Source of the DNA: Halobellus captivus | GTDB taxonomy: Archaea; Halobacteriota; Halobacteria; Halobacteriales; Haloferacaceae | Direction of reading: 5' to 3' | Assembly: GCF_003697845.1 (NCBI RefSeq) | Contig: NZ_RDQE01000011.1 | Location: 88,509 to 152,508, forward strand | Length of the DNA stretch: 64,000 nt | Part shown: positions 8,014 to 16,203 of the stretch, in pieces | Numbering within the stretch: the first letter of the stretch is position 1 | Layout: each line of letters begins with the position of its first letter | Position numbers and translations under genes: made by a program | Notes under the pieces: model-generated | The model's database searches: none | Told to the model about the DNA's origin: nothing | What the model saw: the letters and a program-made list of their open reading frames with translations, nothing else

Positions 8014-10239
8014 TTAGGCGCTGGATTCGGGTGCTTCCTCGGTCTCTTCTTCCTCCTCGTACAGGCTCGAATCGCTCAGTCCGTAGGCGATTCCGAGGCT
8101 GTAGAGCCACTGGAGTTCCGATTCGTTGAGCCGCCACGACTGCGGATCGGCTGCAAGCATGGTGTCGGCGAGTCGGTCGGTGTATCGGGCGTTCGTTCGG
8201 TACGAGCGGCTTTCTTCGGCCTCGGCGTAGGAGTTGTTCATCTGGAGGACTTCCTTCGTCACCTCCTTGATCGTCTGTTTGGTCAGGTAGTCAACCGGAT
8301 ACCGTCGGATAAGCGTCGACGAGACGTTCTCGTAGCTCTGGTACGCCGATATCCGGCCGATCAACCCGCCGAGCGTGAACACCGCCTGCTCGGGGTCACC
8401 CGAGAGCGCGTCGTGGCTACTGATGAATTCGTCCAATCGTGCGCTTCTGTCTTCGAATTCGTCTGGCATGTGTGTGTGAATGAACTGTATCGTTTCGTCC
8501 GTATCCAGCACCTCTGACGCCTGTAGGGCATGGATCTGTGCGTACTGTTCGACCACGCTCCGCTTCGGAAACGAGATATATCCGTTGTCGTTCCCGAACT
8601 GATCGTTCTGATCCTGAACGAGTTGGTGGATATACTCCTCGAGCAGGGCCTTCGCGTCGATCCGCGTCCCGGTGAGCAGGTTCCGGACGCGCTGCATCCG
8701 GCTGTCATCGATGTCCCCGGCACCGGGCGTCTCGCTCGCTTCACGGCTGCTCCGGGTCGGTTCCGTGGTTCGACGGAAGTATCCACCGTACAGGATATAT
8801 CGAACGAGGTGAAGGTTCCGACCGAGGATCGGACTCGACTCGGGATTGGGGTTATCGTGGAAGATCCCGTCCGACGTGAACACCGGTGCTTTCGTCACTC
8901 GGTTGTGCGCGTTCTCAAGCGGTACCGCCGGCGAGACACCGTCTAAGGTGTCGAAAAACACGCGATCCGGATTCCCGGAGACTTGGTGGACGACCGCGAA
9001 GCGGACATCATTCCAAGCGGCGGTCGAGCGGTCGCTAAACCGTATGTCGGAGTCGTCTTCGGTGACTTCGGCAGGAGCACTCTCGTTATCGACGCGATAG
9101 GCCTCGGCAAACAACGTTTCGACCGTCTCGTCGAAGGATCCGTCGGAACCGCCTTCGGCATCCCGGAGACGTGTATACACCCGGTCGTAGAACCATTCGA
9201 AGGTCTCATCGTCGACATCATCGCGCCGAGCTGCGAGGTATGGGAGGATGTACAGCCGGCGACTGCTCCCGAGTCCTCGATAGAAGTCGCCGAACAGCGA
9301 CCCGGCGGATGCGATCGCTGCAGCCGTGTCGAACTCCAAGGGTCGCGCTCGCCACGCGGAACTACCCTCGGTATCGAGATCGACGAAGTGTTCTCGCTGC
9401 TTCTTTCCATACATCCCGAAGAGACCGGACGATCCTCCGGTGACCCTACCGTCGTCGTTACTGACGTATCCGGTTCCCTCTCCACTGGCATCGTCGACGG
9501 AGATACTCTGGAGTCGGTCAGCCTTCTTCGCCCGCATTACCTCGTTCAGCACCGGCACCTCTCCGGGGAACTTCCACTCGTCGCTATCCGGGAGCTTTAC
9601 CCGAACCGTGATCAGCGCTTCTACTTCCTCTTCCTCGTCGGAAACGAGCTCGAGGAATGCCTCGGAAAGATCCTCCATCGCATCTTCGTCGTCACCGAGG
9701 GTGGCCAGTGCTTCGAGAATTGCTCGGTCCGAGTCTTCTACTTCGTTGCGAACCTCTTGGGCAAACTCAGATTGTGCCCAGTCAGTGAATCGATCTCGAA
9801 TGTTATTCGTCCAGTAAGCATCATCCCTGAGTCCGGCAATATGGTGAGCATCCGCGCTCTTGTGCGTCGTGATTGAGTAATCCGTCATGTTACTCGTCTT
9901 GTCCTCCGGGTAAGCGTGTCCAACCCTGAACCGGTCGTCTTCGGTGTAAGTCGTTAATTCGACGGGGCCGCCATCGGTGTCGGAGCGTAGCGCCGGCGAC
10001 TCCGGGTCCGACAGATCCGCGTGAACGACCACGAGACTATCCGCCTCACCGAACAGACTGTTCTTCGCGCTAGGTGTTAGGTACGCCAAGTGGTCAGGAG
10101 CGAGTTGGAAATCCAGCGCCGGCGACTGCTTCGAGCTATACCAATCGAGGAGAGAGTACTGCCACGCGACCTCGTACAGGGATCCCGGGATCCGGTTTTG
10201 CATCCGGCTGATCGCCGTTTCGGCGTTGTTACTCGGCAT
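8014..10239 (-). CDS. cas8b: Type I-B Cascade large subunit Cas8b
   Basis: This is the large subunit of about 741 aa that recognises the PAM and recruits Cas3. Sequence-level motifs in this family are weak. The call rests on its size, its position between cas6 and cas7, and the zinc-binding-free, acidic haloarchaeal Csh1/Cas8b-like composition with a conserved middle section (about PDRVFFDTLDGV, then LGRNLHLVRYILYGGYF). I chose ATG 10239 (MPSNNAETAIS); an upstream in-frame TTG at 10263 would add eight residues but has no better ribosome site. The chosen start overlaps the cas6 end by 11 nt. The C-terminus ends in a Glu-rich tail. Confidence 0.88.
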   Translation of the reverse strand: MPSNNAETAISRMQNRIPGSLYEVAWQYSLLDWYSSKQSPALDFQLAPDHLAYLTPSAKNSLFGEADSLVVVHADLSDPESPALRSDTDGGPVELTTYTEDDRFRVGHAYPEDKTSNMTDYSITTHKSADAHHIAGLRDDAYWTNNIRDRFTDWAQSEFAQEVRNEVEDSDRAILEALATLGDDEDAMEDLSEAFLELVSDEEEEVEALITVRVKLPDSDEWKFPGEVPVLNEVMRAKKADRLQSISVDDASGEGTGYVSNDDGRVTGGSSGLFGMYGKKQREHFVDLDTEGSSAWRARPLEFDTAAAIASAGSLFGDFYRGLGSSRRLYILPYLAARRDDVDDETFEWFYDRVYTRLRDAEGGSDGSFDETVETLFAEAYRVDNESAPAEVTEDDSDIRFSDRSTAAWNDVRFAVVHQVSGNPDRVFFDTLDGVSPAVPLENAHNRVTKAPVFTSDGIFHDNPNPESSPILGRNLHLVRYILYGGYFRRTTEPTRSSREASETPGAGDIDDSRMQRVRNLLTGTRIDAKALLEEYIHQLVQDQNDQFGNDNGYISFPKRSVVEQYAQIHALQASEVLDTDETIQFIHTHMPDEFEDRSARLDEFISSHDALSGDPEQAVFTLGGLIGRISAYQSYENVSSTLIRRYPVDYLTKQTIKEVTKEVLQMNNSYAEAEESRSYRTNARYTDRLADTMLAADPQSWRLNESELQWLYSLGIAYGLSDSSLYEEEEETEEAPESSA

Positions 10240-11002
10240 GATCGGTGATATTGACGAAACCAAGCCCCAACGCGTTCCGTTCGCCGAGGCCGGTGTCCAG
10301 AGCGAGGTTCAGGTGTCGTCGGTGGTCGTCGTCTCGAACGGTATATCCGAAGCGCCACTTGCTGAGGACGTAGGTCAACTCGGTCCCTTGGGAGACGGTG
10401 ATCGGGATCGAGAAGGTCTTAATCAGTTCGTAGTCGTCGAACAACGAATACGATTTATCCGACGGTCCCGGGAGGTGATCGGGACAGAACAGCCGATGCT
10501 TCTTATCGAGGTTGTTCTCGAGTTGTGTCCGGAGCGGTTCCATCGAGTGTTCCGGCCGCCAGTAGATCGCCTGATCGCCCTGTTTTTCGATCCCGTACTC
10601 GTCGGCCTTCCATGGTGGGATCCGAACGAGCAGACCAGTTCCGGTTTCGATCGTCCCCGTCGTCCCCGGCTCGCCGACGTCCGGCGCGAGGCTGGTGAGT
10701 TCGTCGACGTGGAACGGCATTTCGCCGATGTTCAGTTCCCGCTCAGCTATCAGGTCCTCAGCAACTTCGGCGAGGAGTTCTTCTTGGGGTGCAGCGATAA
10801 GGAGTGTTCTCTCGTCGCCTTCCTCCATGTTCCCCGGAGGAAACGGGTTGCTGTACGTCATCCCTACTGGACGATTTTCGTCGTGGTATTGTTCGTATTC
10901 CGTATCTTGGAGGGCCCTCCAGAGACGGCCTCGGAGTTTGTGGTGGTACGTATTGTCGTACACCGTATCGGCTCTGGCACTCAGCCTAGCTAACAGTCGC
11001 AT
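10229..11002 (-). CDS. cas6: crRNA-processing endoribonuclease Cas6
   Basis: This protein of 257 aa cuts the CRISPR transcript inside each repeat to give crRNAs with the 8-nt repeat-derived handle. The N-terminus has the paired YHHKLRGRLW segment with candidate catalytic histidines (about 20-21), and the C-terminus carries the glycine-rich loop GLGERNALGLGFVN typical of Cas6 RAMP proteins. It is the first gene of the cas operon. A good ribosome site reading AGGTGAT (11011-11017) lies 8 nt upstream of the ATG, which fixes this start. Its end overlaps the cas8b start. Confidence 0.94.
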   Translation of the reverse strand: MRLLARLSARADTVYDNTYHHKLRGRLWRALQDTEYEQYHDENRPVGMTYSNPFPPGNMEEGDERTLLIAAPQEELLAEVAEDLIAERELNIGEMPFHVDELTSLAPDVGEPGTTGTIETGTGLLVRIPPWKADEYGIEKQGDQAIYWRPEHSMEPLRTQLENNLDKKHRLFCPDHLPGPSDKSYSLFDDYELIKTFSIPITVSQGTELTYVLSKWRFGYTVRDDDHRRHLNLALDTGLGERNALGLGFVNITDHAE

Positions 11003-11010
11003 GGTGAGGT

Positions 11011-11059
11011 ATCACCTATTATCACAACTATACCAATGTTTTCAGGTTGGATTATAAAT
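11011..11059 (-). promoter_or_regulatory. cas6: cas operon promoter and Shine-Dalgarno
   Basis: Reading leftward, an archaeal TATA-like box ATTTATAAT (11051-11059) is followed about 35-40 nt later by AGGTGAT (11011-11017), a strong match to the 16S anti-SD, 8 nt before the cas6 ATG. The surrounding 11010-11090 is clearly AT-rich compared with the cas genes. No operator-like repeat is obvious. Confidence 0.6.
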
Positions 11060-11093
11060 ATGACTCACAACAATCAATAATCAAGAACTATGA

Positions 11094-11450
11094 TCGAACA
11101 CCGTCGCTGCTGGGTATCCATTCATTAACCTCTTAGATGAGTCCATCCAAACTCGGATCGACACCGAGAAAACTCTCCTTGCCGTCATCCAAGCGCTCGA
11201 ACGCGCCGACGGTTCCGTTGAGACGGTCGAGGACCTCCGATGGATCGTCATCGGGATGAAGGACTCCGACGATATCCCGACTATTGAGGAGATCAGGTCT
11301 GCCCTCCGAACTCCTCGCACACCCGAGCATCAGGTCGTTACACAGGACGAAGACAGGTCTAGGGTCACTACCGACTACGAGAACGGTGTCCAACTGATGC
11401 GGTCCCTCGGGGACGTCGTACAATTCTCTTCCGCAGCCGACGACAACTAA
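11094..11450 (+). pseudogene. Decayed gene of unknown function
   Basis: From the in-frame TGA at 11091 to the TAA at 11448-11450 the plus strand is open and reads like a real protein, including DTEKTLLAVIQALERADGS and DIPTIEEIRSALRTPRTPEH. There is no ATG, GTG or TTG until Met at 11256, more than 50 codons in. An ATG at 11090 lies in another frame and stops after 12 codons, which suggests a frameshift or lost 5' end. If the internal ATG is used, the product would be a 64-aa acidic protein. It is divergent from the cas operon and sits in its promoter region. I do not recognise the family. Confidence 0.45.
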
Positions 11451-11454
11451 CAAG

Positions 11455-12160
11455 CGGATCGACTGATTTCGACGTTTCCGCTCGATCAAGGTCGTCGAAT
11501 TCGAGTATTACGACTACTCCCCATCTCCGGGCTTGGAGGGTTCACGAGATCCCCACACCTCGCCGGGGTACTCCCCGGAATGGCCTCGGGAGTCCCGACC
11601 AATTCCCCGGGGACTTCCGGGGCCTCCCCTCCGAAAACCGGATGCCGCCGACACCGCCCACCAGAGACATCGTACTGCCCCTTAGATGGTCGGTCGTAAC
11701 TACCTGGGATATCGGCGGATTTCGACATTTACGCTCGATCAAAACTGTAGAATTCGGATATTACGAGGGTACCCTATCCTCCGGTTCCGAAAACACAGGT
11801 CTGGTCCAGTTCTCATCAGGGTACTCCCCGGAGTAGCCCCGGGAGCCCCGACCAATTCTCCCGGGATAGTTGGAGGCCGTTTCAGCCGGGAGCCGGGTAC
11901 TGCCGGTATTGCCTCCTCGGAGATCCCGTACTTTCCCCTGTTATGGCCGGTAGTCGCTGACCACAGTATCACTCGATTTCACCGTTTCGCTCCGACCAGA
12001 ACTACCAAATTTAGATATTTAGAAGGCTTCCCGTTCGTCCCCTTGATGAGGAGAGGGATCTCCTCGGTATCCATCCGGGCTGTTCCCGGGGTAACAGGGG
12101 AGTGGTCCCGACCAATTCTTCCGAGAGGTATCCCGAGATATCGACCAATTCTCCCGGGGC
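11455..12160. repeat. Three degenerate tandem repeats of about 255 bp
   Basis: An AT-rich block starting GATTTCgacgtttccgctcg recurs at 11465, 11718 and 11975 (spacing 253 and 257 bp). A second motif, CCCGACCAATTC followed by a CCCGGG-like palindrome, recurs at 11594, 11847 and 12107 (spacing 253 and 260 bp), with one more partial copy (TCGACCAATTC) at 12141. GC-rich palindromes of the CTCCCCGGAG / CCCCGGGG kind occur in each unit. Minus-strand frames in the three units give related peptides (PGELVG...PGST), but each unit has different stops, so I take this as non-coding or decayed DNA. The array ends one base before the stop codon of the small recombinase gene. Confidence 0.75.
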
Positions 12161-12161
12161 G

Positions 12162-12767
12162 TTACCCGTGAAGCCCGGCAGACTCGAAGGCCTCGTCAAC
12201 GACGGCGGGTGTGGGGGCGTTGAGATAGGGCTCGATGGCCTGGAAGGAGTCCCACCCGCCGACCTGCATCACTACCCGAGGATTCATGTTCTCCTCAACG
12301 AGCAACCGCTGGGCGAACCGCCGGCGGAGGTCGTGGGAACTCACGTGGCGGTAGTCCGAGTCACCCGTCTCCTCGGCGGCGGCCTCGGCCGTCCGCTTGA
12401 TTGCCGCCCGGACACCACGGACGGAGAGGTCGACAAAGGGTTGGTCGGGGGCGATGTTCTCGGCATTTTGATACTGCCGGAGGGACCGCTCGACGTCCTT
12501 AGGGAGGTACGCATTCCGTGGCTTCCCGCCCGAGCTGGTGGTGTCCTTCCCCCGGGGCACCCGGAGACGGTAATGGTCGGCGTCGGTCTGCTGGACGTGG
12601 GTCGGCTTGACCTGAGGGATCTCGAAGGCCCGGAGCCCGACGAACCCGCCCAATTGGAGCATCACGTCATCTCGATATGAGACGGCGGCTCGACGGAGTT
12701 GGTCGAGGTCGTCGTCGGTCATCCACACTTTATACGTGTCTTCGCCCTCCGTCGCCTCAAGTCGCAT
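12162..12767 (-). CDS. Minimal tyrosine recombinase (catalytic domain only)
   Basis: This protein of 201 aa carries a nearly complete tyrosine-recombinase active site: R46 in GFVGLRAFEI, H145-x-x-R148 in SSHDLRRRF, W172 in QVGGWDS (in place of the usual His/Trp), and the nucleophile Y181 in EPYL. It is much shorter than most integrases (about 300-420 aa). It begins only some 15 residues before the catalytic fold, so the DNA core-binding (SAM-like) domain is absent. It may be a truncated integrase or one of the short haloarchaeal recombinases. It lies beside a degenerate tandem repeat. The start ATG at 12767 is followed upstream by an AT-rich, gene-free 190 bp. Confidence 0.85.
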   Translation of the reverse strand: MRLEATEGEDTYKVWMTDDDLDQLRRAAVSYRDDVMLQLGGFVGLRAFEIPQVKPTHVQQTDADHYRLRVPRGKDTTSSGGKPRNAYLPKDVERSLRQYQNAENIAPDQPFVDLSVRGVRAAIKRTAEAAAEETGDSDYRHVSSHDLRRRFAQRLLVEENMNPRVVMQVGGWDSFQAIEPYLNAPTPAVVDEAFESAGLHG

Positions 12768-12959
12768 GTTGGTTACTACGGTTTCCGTCGTGAAGTATCT
12801 TCCATCTGATTAGAAATCCCCGGAATTGGGCCGACATCCGCCGGGAAGACCCTGTCTCAAATCTATCCAGTTCCGGGTTATCATACAAACCGGTAACTTA
12901 TTTACTCGACCAACAGATACTACCAGTAGCCTTTTGCGAGTTGGTGGGCAATATTGGGT

Positions 12960-13112
12960 ATGAGTCTCACCTCGGACGACTTCGAGGAGTTCGTCTCTTC
13001 GGACCCCGACGATGACGAGACGGTCCCGCTCGGACAGGCGCTGTCAGAGTTGGGACTCGATGTCGAGGTCGACTCCGTCGAAGCCGTTCGTGACATCCGC
13101 GAACGGTTATGA
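12960..13112 (+). CDS. Small antitoxin partner of the VapC-like toxin
   Basis: This is a 50-aa, very acidic protein (MSLTSDDFEEF start). Its stop overlaps the start of the PIN-domain gene as ATGA, the usual arrangement of a VapBC-type pair in which the antitoxin comes first and represses the operon. I see no classic AbrB or ribbon-helix-helix motif. The segment LGQALSELGLDVEVDSVEAVRDIRERL could be the helical toxin-binding part. The call depends on context. Confidence 0.72.
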   Translation: MSLTSDDFEEFVSSDPDDDETVPLGQALSELGLDVEVDSVEAVRDIRERL

Positions 13113-13531
13113 GGATTCTCCTCGACACCAACGTCCTCGTCGCAGCGGTTACTCGGGACACCGATCGATCTGATGAAGCGATCGATCTTCTTGATCAAGC
13201 CGATGATCCACTGGTCTCGGTTCTCAGCCTCATGGAACTGCGGAGCGTTCTGAGCAAAAAGAAACGGTTCGAACGGGATCGAATCGATGACATCGAGAAT
13301 CGAGTCACTTCCCGAATGACTGTGACTTTCCCCGATGCCTCAGATATGATGGCAGCGAACCGCCTCCAATCGAACACGCTGCTGTACCCGATGGACGCGA
13401 TGATCCTCTCGGCAGCTGACGCTGCCGACGCAACGCTCGCCTCGTTTGATTCCGAATTGGTTGAGCACGGCGCAGATCTCCCTCAACAGTTGCTCGACAA
13501 GGATGAGGACAAGACACCCAATGAACCGTAA
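13109..13531 (+). CDS. vapC: VapC-type PIN-domain ribonuclease toxin
   Basis: This protein of 140 aa has the PIN nuclease acidic residues in order: D6 in LLDTNVLVA, E43 in LMELRSVL, D96 in MDAMILSAAD and D114 in LASFDSEL. Such enzymes cut tRNA or other RNA when free of antitoxin. It is preceded by, and overlaps by 4 nt, the small acidic antitoxin gene. The acidic C-terminal tail (LDKDEDKTPNEP) is a halophilic feature. It sits inside the integrase-bearing island, where it may help maintain the element (inference). Confidence 0.88.
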   Translation: MRILLDTNVLVAAVTRDTDRSDEAIDLLDQADDPLVSVLSLMELRSVLSKKKRFERDRIDDIENRVTSRMTVTFPDASDMMAANRLQSNTLLYPMDAMILSAADAADATLASFDSELVEHGADLPQQLLDKDEDKTPNEP

Positions 13532-13538
13532 ATATGTG

Positions 13539-14216
13539 TTACGAGCCGGTGCCTTCGCCTTGTTTTGACTCAACTGAGCCACCAGCGTAAACTCCCGGAA
13601 ACTCGTCAGTTGTCTCTTCAAGCTCTTCGAGGTCCGCAGAATCGAGCTTTCCAGCTTTGACTAACGCACCGATCTCCCCGGGTGTCAGTTGGTTTCCCTC
13701 ACCCTCCTGTACTCTCTCATAGAGCTGATCAACATTAGGTTCGTATTCGATGTCGATCTCCACGTCGACGGTGTTCGCTCTTCCCGACCACCGACCAGAC
13801 GTGTCGTAGTTGGCACCGAGGTAGAGACCGCGCTCTAGGATCTGCCTCATTCGACCGGTGTCTTGGTCGATTCCGATGAACATGAACGCCAATATCGACG
13901 AGAAGGCAGTGTTGAGTTCCTCGGTATCGAACGCCTCCATGACCTTCTCCCACTCGGTCTGCTCTAGCAGGAGCCAGAGCAGATTGAAGTCGCGGATTCC
14001 CTCTATGGTCCGCTCTCGGATCGCTTGACGACGATTGAGCTCGGTCTGGTCGTGGCTGTAGTCTTTCATCCCGCAGAGGTACTCCCTGTCGGTTGGAGAG
14101 AGGATACCACGGGGACGGTCGACCGGATGTATCAGCGACTCGCTAGAGAGGTCACCCTCCGCGTCTTCAACACCCGTGAACAGTTCTCGGCTCTTGTCCT
14201 GATCCCCGTCACTCAT
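13539..14216 (-). CDS. Haloarchaeal conserved protein of unknown function
   Basis: This protein of about 225 aa starts at ATG 14216 (MSDGDQDKSREL); a longer upstream frame exists but lacks support. The segment ILSPTDREYL, then a run of Arg-rich residues (RRQAIRERTIEGIRDFNLLW), is a pattern I associate with a family common in haloarchaeal plasmids and proviruses, but I cannot name a function. A short hydrophobic stretch (FSSILAFMFIGI) follows, and the C-terminal half contains LTPGEIGALVKAGKL, which resembles a small helical domain. It runs toward the vapC gene (convergent, 7 bp apart). Confidence 0.7.
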   Translation of the reverse strand: MSDGDQDKSRELFTGVEDAEGDLSSESLIHPVDRPRGILSPTDREYLCGMKDYSHDQTELNRRQAIRERTIEGIRDFNLLWLLLEQTEWEKVMEAFDTEELNTAFSSILAFMFIGIDQDTGRMRQILERGLYLGANYDTSGRWSGRANTVDVEIDIEYEPNVDQLYERVQEGEGNQLTPGEIGALVKAGKLDSADLEELEETTDEFPGVYAGGSVESKQGEGTGS

Positions 14217-14626
14217 ACAAGTCAAAATCCTCCTAATTGGGGATTCTCTGTGTGCCGGAATAATTTTATCGGTGGCGGGCACTCCTCTAGACAAGCGTGG
14301 ATAGCATCCGACTCAACTCACGGCCGGCGGTCACGAGTACGGTAGTCGGAGAGCAGCCACGCACGAGACTGGAAACAACCCGGTACTACGGTACGCAGCG
14401 CTCAGCGTTGAATCAGGCGATGTCGGCGAAACCCCGCCAAGGAACCCGCCGACATCTGAAGCAAACTTGCGACCGGACAGGCCAACCATGACGGCTAACC
14501 GTTGCCGGCTACCATCAAGTCGATTTTCGACTAACAAAGGTGTTTCGGGGCTATCGTTGAGAACCCCCCGATCGGTGGACCTGTCCGTTTGTACTGACCG
14601 GGATCGCCCGGCACCGAACGGACTCC
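14217..14626. other. Gene-free stretch, about 410 bp
   Basis: This divergent intergenic region lies between the haloarchaeal unknown (leftward) and the small acidic gene (rightward). AT content is raised near 14220-14270 (GGAATAATTTTATCGG), which can hold the promoter of the leftward gene. I found no tRNA, no convincing open frame and no clear direct repeat that would mark an attachment site. Confidence 0.5.
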
Positions 14627-14803
14627 ATGACCGAATCCCACGATAATACGGAGACAGCAGCACAGCACGATGAAGAGACGTCAGTCGAAGAGCTGGTCCA
14701 GAGCCATCTCGATACGTTCTCGGAACTCGCCGACTCTGACCTACCGATAGCGGAAGACGCCGAGAAAGCTATCGCGCTGACCGACGGGGGAGAAGACCAG
14801 TGA
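14627..14803 (+). CDS. Small acidic protein next to the integrase
   Basis: This is a 58-aa protein beginning MTESHDNTETAAQHDEE and rich in Asp, Glu and Thr, with one predicted helix (VEELVQSHLDTFSELADS). It has no cysteines or membrane segment. It converges on the large integrase gene, with only 5 bp between the two stop codons. Small acidic open frames at this place are often seen next to haloarchaeal integrases; a role in control of excision is possible but unproven. Codon use is in keeping with a real gene. Confidence 0.55.
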   Translation: MTESHDNTETAAQHDEETSVEELVQSHLDTFSELADSDLPIAEDAEKAIALTDGGEDQ

Positions 14804-14808
14804 GTTGC

Positions 14809-16086
14809 TCACACGTCGAGCAGCTCGCGCCGGAGCCGAGGCGACTCGTCAAGGAGTTGCCGGAACTCCAACACTGCGCCGGCGAGCTCGGTGTCGGCCC
14901 GTGCGGCCGACTCGATGATGCGGTCGTCCTGCTCGTCGATGGCGTCCTCGGTCGTCCGGTCAGCGGGAGCGCCGCACCGCGGGCAGAACTGGGCGGTCGG
15001 CTTGAGCGTCTCGCGACAGTTCCCACAGGTCTTCGGCTTCGACGGCCCGGTATCGTCGTCCGCTTCCTCGACGTATCCGGTCTCGACCCGGATCTTCTCG
15101 TTTCGTTGCCGGTCGGTAGTATGGTCGTAGGCTTGGAGCATCCGGTCGTCGTTCCAGCCGGCGATGTGTTGGATCTGCTGGGGCTGGAGTCCTTCTCGGG
15201 ACAGACGGGTGATTCCGGTGTGCCGGAAGTTGTGCGGGTTCACCGGCTTCTCGATGCCGGCACGGTCAGCGCAGATCTTGAGCATACTGCGCAGCGCGTC
15301 GGTGCTGAGAGCACACTCCTCCGGGTTGTCGTAGTCGTAGTTTCGGAGGACCGGCCAGAGAGGGGATTCGTCCCGCGGGTCGGGATGGTTCTGGTTGAGC
15401 CAGGTACGGAGTTCGGCACTGCTCTGGAGGATCGGGTATCGCTTGTCCGGCGCGCCCTTGTGACTGGACCCGTTCGGGTTCGGAGTGAAGTAGGGACGTT
15501 TGGTGTTGAGGTCGTGGACGTCCTTGACTCGGAGTTGGAGAGCCAGGGACGCACGAGCGCAACTGTCGACCAGGAACTCGATGAGTGCCGGGTCCCGGTG
15601 GTTCTTGGTGTGCTGTTTCAGCGCTTCGACGTCCTCGGGTTCGAGGATCTCGTCTTCGTTGACGCGGCTGATGCTCTGGGAGGGCGTGTCGATCCCATCG
15701 TAGAAGCCGAAGTCCTCGTAGTCGGGTTCGTCGTCGAGCCACTCGAAGAAGACCTTGATAGCCGCCTTGTACCCTCTCATGCCGCTGCCGTTGGGTTCGA
15801 GTCCATATCCGTCCTGGTCCTTCGGCTTGGTGAGGGTCCGGATGAGGTCGCGGTAGTCGGATCGATCCATCTCGACGAGGGGGACCGCAGCTCTGTCGGA
15901 GGCATTTCGAAGACTACTGAGGTCCCGATACAACGTATTGAGCGCGACGTCCTGGTTACCCTGTCTTTCCATACGAACGAAGTCGTGGATCGCTTTTCGG
16001 TCGGATCCGTCGATATCGCTCTCCTCAAGCAGCTCCCACTGCCGATCAAGCTTATTTTGTGTGTTGCTGGCGTCGTCGACGTTCAT
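14809..16086 (-). CDS. Tyrosine recombinase/integrase with C-terminal zinc ribbon
   Basis: This protein of 425 aa shows the full catalytic set: R178 in DSCARASLAL, H285-x-x-R288 in PHNFRHTGI, H307/W311 in QHIAGWNDD and nucleophile Y320 in LQAYDHT. Residues 1-130 form the helical core-binding domain (a SAM-like phage integrase N-terminus). Residues 354-371 hold a zinc ribbon (CGNC, then CPRCG), followed by an acidic tail; this extra module is common in haloarchaeal XerC/D-like integrases. It is the outermost gene of the accessory island before the conserved trm1 region, as expected for an element integrase. A strong inverted repeat lies 72 bp upstream. Confidence 0.93.
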   Translation of the reverse strand: MNVDDASNTQNKLDRQWELLEESDIDGSDRKAIHDFVRMERQGNQDVALNTLYRDLSSLRNASDRAAVPLVEMDRSDYRDLIRTLTKPKDQDGYGLEPNGSGMRGYKAAIKVFFEWLDDEPDYEDFGFYDGIDTPSQSISRVNEDEILEPEDVEALKQHTKNHRDPALIEFLVDSCARASLALQLRVKDVHDLNTKRPYFTPNPNGSSHKGAPDKRYPILQSSAELRTWLNQNHPDPRDESPLWPVLRNYDYDNPEECALSTDALRSMLKICADRAGIEKPVNPHNFRHTGITRLSREGLQPQQIQHIAGWNDDRMLQAYDHTTDRQRNEKIRVETGYVEEADDDTGPSKPKTCGNCRETLKPTAQFCPRCGAPADRTTEDAIDEQDDRIIESAARADTELAGAVLEFRQLLDESPRLRRELLDV

Positions 16087-16157
16087 CGTATATTACCTAA
16101 CTCAAGCCATATATTAAGACGTTTTGGCTTAACAAGCGCCAGATGTTCGGCAACGAG

Positions 16158-16203
16158 TAAGAACGATCCCAGAACGCAAACGCGCGCGTTCTGAACGTTC
16201 TTA
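16158..16203. repeat. Nested perfect inverted repeat upstream of the integrase
   Basis: The outer arms TAAGAACG (16158-16165) and CGTTCTTA (16196-16203) enclose the inner arms CAGAACGC (16170-16177) and GCGTTCTG (16186-16193). Both pairs are perfect. The site lies between the leftward integrase promoter region and the conserved chromosome. It could be an operator, a hairpin, or the paired recombinase arms of an attachment site. Confidence 0.7.

Noticed and set aside
11486-12199. Minus-strand frames in the tandem repeats with related PGELVG peptides as a repeated protein gene
   Set aside because: The frames are broken by different stops in each unit, lack ribosome sites and change frame; similarity follows the DNA repeat rather than a protein.
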